Assembly (NCBI GenBank): GCA_041552055.1
Contig: JBFELO010000212.1
Location: forward strand, 1 to 6,559
Source: JBFELO01 sp041552055
GTDB taxonomy: Bacteria; Acidobacteriota; Thermoanaerobaculia; Thermoanaerobaculales; Sulfomarinibacteraceae
Reading direction: 5' to 3'
Length of the DNA: 6,559 nucleotides
The translations under genes and the position numbers were made by a program. Shown here piece by piece: positions 5,120 through 6,559 of this stretch. The notes under the pieces are model-generated. The model was given only the letters and a program-made list of their open reading frames with translations, ran no database searches and had not been told where the DNA came from. Numbering within the stretch: the stretch's first letter is position 1; the number at the start of each line of letters is the position of its first letter.

Positions 5120-6559
5120 CTACCGGTACCGCACGTGCGGGATGCAAAAGTGGTTCGAGCAGTGCACCACCTTCAGGTCGCTGCTGGCGGCGTCTTCGTA
5201 GCTGACAAGGGGCATGCCGTCAGGGCCGATCGTTATGGACGAGTGCATGCCCACGTCGCCGGCGCTGTCGACGCCGGCGCTGGATGCCTGGCTGCAGGTC
5301 ACGTTTCTGCACCGTGCGATCTTGAGGTTGCCGGTATCGAATCTGTAGTAGCTTATGACTCCGAGCCCGTCAGAAGCGACGGTGATCGAAGTGTGCCATC
5401 CCACGCTCCCAGCAGTGTCGATGGCGGAAGCGGTCGCGCTCGAACACGCGACGTCGTCGCAGTGCGCCGCCTTGAGGTCGGCGTTCGTCGAGTCGTAGTA
5501 GCTGATCAGGCCCAGGCCGTCGGATCCGATGGTGATCGAGGTGAACCAGCCAACGCCAGCGGCGTTGTCGACGGTGGTGGTGGTGGCACTTGTGCACGCG
5601 ACATCGTTGCAGTGCGCCACCTTGAGGCTGGTGTTGGACACGTCGTTGTAGCTGACCAGGGCGAGGCCGTCGGATCCGATGGTGATAGAGGTGTACCAGC
5701 CTACGTTTCCGGTGGTGTCGATCGTGGAAGTCGTTGCGGTCGAACACAGAACGTCATTGCAGTGAGCCACCTTCAGGGCGGTGTTGGCAAAGTCGTGATA
5801 ACTGATGATCCCGAGTCCGTCACGGCCGATAGTGACGGAGGTGTCCGTGCCGACAGATGTACCGCTATCGATGGTCGTTGTGGTTGCAGTCGAGCAGAGA
5901 AGGTCGTTGCAGTGGGCAACCTTGAGGTCGGCGTTGATTGCATCGTAGTAGCTGATGAGGCCCAGTCCGTCAGCCCCGATGGTGATTGATGTGTGGTCGC
6001 CGACGCTGACACCGCTGTCGATGGTCCAGGTGGTTGCGCTCGAACACACGATGTCGTCGCAGTGAGCTACCTTGAGATCTCCGTTCGAGTCATCCGCATA
6101 GGAGATGAGTCCGAGGCCGTCGTTGCCGATGGCTATCGATGTGTAAGTGCCCACGAATCCGTCGCTGTCGAGGGTGGTGGAGACGTGCCGCCCCCAGCTC
6201 GTCCCTGGCCACACGGCGCTGAGCTCGGAGCCGTCGAGGACCAGTCCGGGCCCGGCGGTGTAGGTGGTGTCCTGGTCGCCGTCGGCCAGGTCGGGGGGGA
6301 CGTTCGACAGGTTGTACCAGTGCACGGCGGGACCGCCCGAGGCGGCCAGTTCGCCGTCAGTGGCGTACTCGTCCGCGATGAGGCCGCCGAGCGCCAAGGC
6401 GTCGACGTCGGAGAGCCCGGAGCCATTGCCGAAGATCACACCATCGACCTCGAGATTCAGTGTTCCGCCCCCTGAGTTGTGAATGGTGAAGAACTGATCC
6501 ACCGCGGACGGCCGGTCGAGGCCGTCATGGCTCAGCAGCAGGTCCGGCTGGGCGCTGGA
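5120..6559 (-). CDS. Probable secreted seven-repeat (beta-propeller-like) protein, N-terminus outside window
   Basis: The frame is open from the right window edge to the TAG at 5120-5122, giving 479 visible residues. A GTG at 6502 would be a possible internal start, but the 19 codons before it remain open and coding-like, so the true start lies beyond the window. The first about 130 residues contain SGGGTLNLEVDG, LSDVDALALGGL and LSNVPPDLADGDQDTTY, a pattern known from phage-tail-like and repeat-rich surface proteins. Then come seven tandem units, six of exactly 50 residues and a last of 46. Each contains a TSITIG-DGLGLISYYD-like double strand and a paired HC-x4-C. Seven units, short strands and paired cysteines suggest a disulfide-stabilised seven-bladed propeller outside the cytoplasm. 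This is inferred from repeat number, not shown. No Asp-box, enzyme motif or anchor is seen at the C-terminus, which ends PHVRYR. Confidence 0.88.
   Translation of the reverse strand, partial: SSAQPDLLLSHDGLDRPSAVDQFFTIHNSGGGTLNLEVDGVIFGNGSGLSDVDALALGGLIADEYATDGELAASGGPAVHWYNLSNVPPDLADGDQDTTYTAGPGLVLDGSELSAVWPGTSWGRHVSTTLDSDGFVGTYTSIAIGNDGLGLISYADDSNGDLKVAHCDDIVCSSATTWTIDSGVSVGDHTSITIGADGLGLISYYDAINADLKVAHCNDLLCSTATTTTIDSGTSVGTDTSVTIGRDGLGIISYHDFANTALKVAHCNDVLCSTATTSTIDTTGNVGWYTSITIGSDGLALVSYNDVSNTSLKVAHCNDVACTSATTTTVDNAAGVGWFTSITIGSDGLGLISYYDSTNADLKAAHCDDVACSSATASAIDTAGSVGWHTSITVASDGLGVISYYRFDTGNLKIARCRNVTCSQASSAGVDSAGDVGMHSSITIGPDGMPLVSYEDAASSDLKVVHCSNHFCIPHVRYR
5123..6160 (-). repeat. Seven 150-bp tandem coding repeats
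   Basis: On the minus strand, units start at 6160, 6010, 5860, 5710, 5560, 5410 and 5260. The first six are 150 bp each, without any indel; the last is 138 bp and runs to the stop codon. Conserved positions within a unit are VG (3-4), S8, DG (14-15), SY (20-21), LK (29-30), Cys34, Cys39 and Asp48. Units 1-5 are close to each other, while units 6 and 7 diverge most, for example with R in place of H before the first Cys in unit 6. Confidence 0.92.

Noticed and set aside
5121..5140. Palindromes TACCGGTA and CCGCACGTGCGG at the end of the repeat gene
   Set aside because: They lie within the last codons of the coding sequence, are short with no loop, and are likely in such GC-rich DNA; not strong enough to call a site or terminator.
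4299..5147. Minus-strand open frame of 282 codons
   Set aside because: It is antisense to both zinc-ribbon membrane genes, with composition typical of a shadow frame.
4787..5989. Plus-strand open frame of 400 codons with repeating VVAVxHLE-like segments
   Set aside because: Its periodicity is only the mirror image of the 150-bp repeats coded on the other strand, and it also overlaps the end of the DUF4126 gene.
5123..6160. CRISPR or non-coding satellite reading of the 150-bp repeats
   Set aside because: The period is an exact multiple of three, the frame is uninterrupted, and changes keep a protein pattern; there are no short identical repeats with unique spacers.
6500..6502. GTG as the start of the repeat protein
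   Set aside because: The frame stays open and coding-like for 19 more codons to the window edge, and no secretion signal follows this GTG.

Overview
This is a GC-rich bacterial chromosome segment with strong G/C bias at third codon positions. It shows SigA-like promoters and one apparently leaderless GTG start, which fits an actinobacterium. Acidimicrobiia-like lineages are my best guess, but that is inference from gene style, and a high-GC deltaproteobacterium cannot be excluded. There are no RNA genes, CRISPR arrays, phage modules or transposase genes, and most of the window looks like ordinary chromosomal sequence.

Layout from left to right. The 3' end of an unrecognised plus-strand gene (to 140) converges on a minus-strand 1-pyrroline-5-carboxylate (glutamate semialdehyde) dehydrogenase, pruA/rocA type (252-1883). 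A terminator-like inverted repeat lies between them (171-207). A divergent intergenic region (1884-2201) carries a plausible promoter in each direction and two short hexanucleotide arrays in opposite orientation. The plus-strand gene at 2202-3335 is a NifS-family cysteine desulfurase whose active-site loop (GAACH) resembles selenocysteine lyase more than IscS. It is followed by 431 bp of non-coding DNA packed with inverted and direct repeats. Then comes a two-gene plus-strand operon: a zinc-ribbon membrane protein (3767-4414) and a DUF4126 membrane protein with a C-terminal zinc ribbon (4428-5102). It converges, with a 17-bp gap, on a large minus-strand gene (5120 to beyond 6559). That gene encodes a probable secreted protein with seven tandem 50-residue repeats, likely a seven-bladed beta-propeller, behind a tail-fibre-like region.

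The genes do not form one pathway. PruA serves proline catabolism to glutamate, without a proline dehydrogenase in view. The cysteine desulfurase supplies sulfur (or handles selenocysteine) but has no visible partner. The two zinc-ribbon membrane proteins are probably co-transcribed and may act together. The least explained parts are the repeat-rich block at 3335-3714, the zinc-ribbon membrane pair, and the Cys-paired propeller.
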